DNA from: DASYQV01 sp036005125
Lineage (GTDB): Bacteria > Acidobacteriota > Vicinamibacteria > Vicinamibacterales > UBA2999
Direction of reading: 5' to 3'
Length of the DNA: 6,708 nt
NCBI GenBank assembly: GCA_036005125.1
Contig: DASYQV010000361.1
Span: 1-6,708 of the forward strand
The notes beneath the pieces are model-generated. The model was not told the origin of the DNA, ran no database searches, and saw only the letters and a list, made by a program, of their open reading frames with translations. A program made the translations under genes and the position numbers. Below are positions 5,115-6,708 of this stretch, piece by piece. The first letter of the stretch is position 1; each line of letters starts with the position of its first letter.

Positions 5115-6122
5115 TTACTTGCCGAAACGGATTGTATAGGTGAGGGCGAAGTCCGCCGCGGTTTCGATTTCGCCGTAGGCGAGTCCGCCAGGCTGGTGAC
5201 TGACAGTCATTTGGCCGACCAGACCATCGGTAATCCGCACGAATCCGCCAACGGTGGCGCGCTTGAAAAAGCGGGATCGACTTGCCACGGCCGCCAGGTA
5301 GTCGAGCTTTTCGATGCGCATCACGGCCGTCAGAGGCCCCATGACCGGCCGATGGACGAACGCGTCGAGATAACCGCCCTTCGTCGAAGTGCCGTTGAAC
5401 GGCCGTCCTGTGATCCATTCGCCGCGCAGCTGCACACCGCCGTACATCCAGCGGCCGTCGAGGCCCGTGAACTCGCTGCGGCCGGTCACCCAGCGTCCCC
5501 TTTGAAATGGTTGAGTACGCAGGTGGCTGGCGCCGACGACCAGGCCGGCATGATATCCCTGCACGCGGAACACGCTGTCGACGCCGTCCCGGCGGATCGC
5601 GTCTCCGACATCAGCGGGCTTTCCCGCCGTGGCTTCCACCTGGAGCCAGGACGTGCCGGCAACAACATTTACGCCGTGTTCGAGAAACGTGTTGGAGAGC
5701 GCCCAGCAGTTCTCGTACCGGATCATCGGCGCGCGCAGGAACCCGTTGTACGCATAGTCGCTCGTTGCGTGAATGCCGAACGGCGTTCGGAAGCGTCCAC
5801 CCCGGACGCCGCCCAGAAAGCGCTCGCCCTTGAACACCTTCTCGACGTACATCTCCATGGGAGTAATGCCCCCCTCGTAAGGGTAGGCGGCGCCAAACGC
5901 ATCGCTCTTCGGTCCCGCGACCCTGGCCCACGCGCCCTCGACGTAGTACCGCAACCACGGCGTCTCGCCGAATACGCGTCCCTGCGTCGCACCGGCCTTC
6001 ACCGACTCCGTCGTTCCGCCCGTCGTCACCGACACTTCCGCGTTGACCGTCTGGGCCGATGCTGCATCGACGCCGAGCGCAACCATCACCACGACGCCGA
6101 CGACGAAGGATTTCAGGGCCAT
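5115..6122 (-). CDS. Porin-like outer-membrane beta-barrel protein
   Basis: The 335-residue protein has a signal peptide (MALKSFVVGVVVMVALGVDA, cleavage near ASA-Q at 21-24). Alternating-pattern strands rich in Gly, Tyr, Phe and Arg follow to the end (last strand DFALTYTIRFGK). This is the look of a 14-16-strand outer-membrane barrel. GGVRGGRFRTPFGIHATSDYAYNG and the strand YGGVQLRGEWITGRPF recall phosphate-selective-porin (OprO/OprP-like) proteins, but I would not assign a substrate. It is shorter than typical OprP, about 400 residues. The ATG at 6122 is chosen because it begins the signal peptide. The frame extends to 6191 with a charged, non-signal N-terminus that would overlap the upstream gene by 79 nt. 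With this start, the overlap is 10 nt, typical of translational coupling. It is followed 3 nt later by the sensor kinase. Confidence 0.75.
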   Translation of the reverse strand: MALKSFVVGVVVMVALGVDAASAQTVNAEVSVTTGGTTESVKAGATQGRVFGETPWLRYYVEGAWARVAGPKSDAFGAAYPYEGGITPMEMYVEKVFKGERFLGGVRGGRFRTPFGIHATSDYAYNGFLRAPMIRYENCWALSNTFLEHGVNVVAGTSWLQVEATAGKPADVGDAIRRDGVDSVFRVQGYHAGLVVGASHLRTQPFQRGRWVTGRSEFTGLDGRWMYGGVQLRGEWITGRPFNGTSTKGGYLDAFVHRPVMGPLTAVMRIEKLDYLAAVASRSRFFKRATVGGFVRITDGLVGQMTVSHQPGGLAYGEIETAADFALTYTIRFGK

Positions 6123-6688
6123 TGGATCTCGAGTGTCGTGGCGCCGTCGATCGTGACCGAGCCGTTCAGCAGCGGGCCACCCGCGCGCCACGCGTGATAG
6201 GTATAGGTGCCGGCGGGCGCCTGAATCGAGAAGGCCCCGCGTTCATCCGACATCGCGAAGTACGGCGAGTCCACGGCAACGACGTACGCCGCCATCTTCG
6301 GATGAATGTTGCAGAACAACCGGCTGACGCCCGGCCGATCGAACCGGACGTGCTTGACGGCGCCGACCGGGTACACGCCGAGGTCGAACTGCCTGCCGTC
6401 CTTGAACGAGAAAACGTTGTGGAAGACCCGATCGGTGTTTGGAAACTTCACCGTCGTCCCGACGCGCACGACCAGCACCTGCGGAAGGAATTGCAGGTTG
6501 CGCTGATCGAGGACGGGCTCGGGCGCAGGCGGCCCCGCGGGCCCCGCGGGGCCGTCGAGCCAGACCACGACATTCGGTTCCGTTCGGGTGGCCGTCCGCG
6601 CGACGCCACGCAGCTCACCCCCGGCGGCCGAAGCCGTCGCCGGAGCAACCGCACACAATGCGAGAACAACCGGGAAACATGTCCGCAC
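6113..6688 (-). CDS. Secreted cupredoxin-domain protein with C-terminal carboxypeptidase-regulatory-like domain
   Basis: The 191-residue protein has a signal peptide (about 1-21, ending ATASA-A) and is predicted periplasmic. A type-1 copper site is visible: H90 in NTDRVFHNVFSF, then C126, H129 and M132 in RLFCNIHPKM. This is the classical His-Cys-His-Met set of plastocyanin-like electron carriers. Residues about 140-191 (SDERGAFSIQAPAGTYTYHAWRAG) look like a carboxypeptidase-regulatory-like beta-sandwich. Relatives are often annotated 'methylamine utilization protein' or 'plastocyanin', with no good evidence for methylamine use. A Pro/Gly-rich insert (about 46-58) separates the first strands from the copper core. 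The start is GTG at 6688, fixed by AGGAG 7 nt upstream. It is the first gene seen of the operon; its promoter lies beyond the window edge. Confidence 0.88.
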   Translation of the reverse strand: MRTCFPVVLALCAVAPATASAAGGELRGVARTATRTEPNVVVWLDGPAGPAGPPAPEPVLDQRNLQFLPQVLVVRVGTTVKFPNTDRVFHNVFSFKDGRQFDLGVYPVGAVKHVRFDRPGVSRLFCNIHPKMAAYVVAVDSPYFAMSDERGAFSIQAPAGTYTYHAWRAGGPLLNGSVTIDGATTLEIQWP

Positions 6689-6695
6689 CGCGGAT

Positions 6696-6700
6696 CTCCT
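6696..6700 (-). promoter_or_regulatory. Ribosome-binding site deciding a GTG start
   Basis: CTCCT on the + strand is AGGAG on the - strand, 7 nt before the GTG at 6688. No in-frame ATG is available near the signal peptide, so this site fixes the start of the cupredoxin protein. Confidence 0.8.
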
Positions 6701-6708
6701 GAGACTTT

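Noticed and set aside
6123..6191. Porin start at 6191
   Set aside because: The extension is highly charged and would hide the signal peptide that begins at 6122. It also enlarges the overlap with the copper-protein gene to 79 nt.
3777..6197. 806-codon open frame on the + strand opposite the kinase and porin genes
   Set aside because: It is the antisense shadow of two genes with full domain signatures. Its translation is Arg/His/Ala-rich, with no motif, signal or fold pattern, as expected in GC-rich DNA.

Overview
This GC-rich window reads as part of a Gram-negative bacterial chromosome. Signal peptides, a predicted outer-membrane barrel and an HDFNN-type hybrid histidine kinase all point that way. 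Gene content and style would fit Acidobacteriota (for example Vicinamibacteria), but this is an impression and no marker gene confirms it.

Layout. The left 1.6 kb holds short, unrelated genes: the 3' tail of a + strand gene (1-111), a convergent small cupin (161-553, -), a secreted protein with a Leu/Gly-rich tail (842-1447, -), and a divergent dienelactone hydrolase (1607-2350, +). The spaces between them contain several short tandem-repeat arrays. The arrays differ in sequence but all have a 7-bp unit, and each lies within about 10 nt of a gene boundary. Three stop codons are formed by repeat units, and one hydrolase ribosome-binding site lies in a repeat unit.

The right two thirds is one apparent operon read leftwards on the - strand: a secreted type-1 copper (cupredoxin) protein (6113-6688), a porin-like outer-membrane protein (5115-6122, overlapping the first gene by 10 nt), and a membrane-bound hybrid sensor kinase with a large periplasmic domain (2418-5111, starting 3 nt after the porin stop). 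The hydrolase and this operon converge on a hairpin at about 2376-2409.

How the genes may work together. The tight packing of the copper protein, the porin and the periplasmic-sensing kinase suggests one envelope sensory unit: the porin admits or binds something, the copper protein binds or oxidises it, and the kinase reports it. That role is inference. The kinase ends in a receiver domain and no output regulator is encoded here, so its target lies elsewhere. The two most interesting signals are the multi-family 7-bp repeats at gene boundaries and the cupredoxin-porin-kinase operon.
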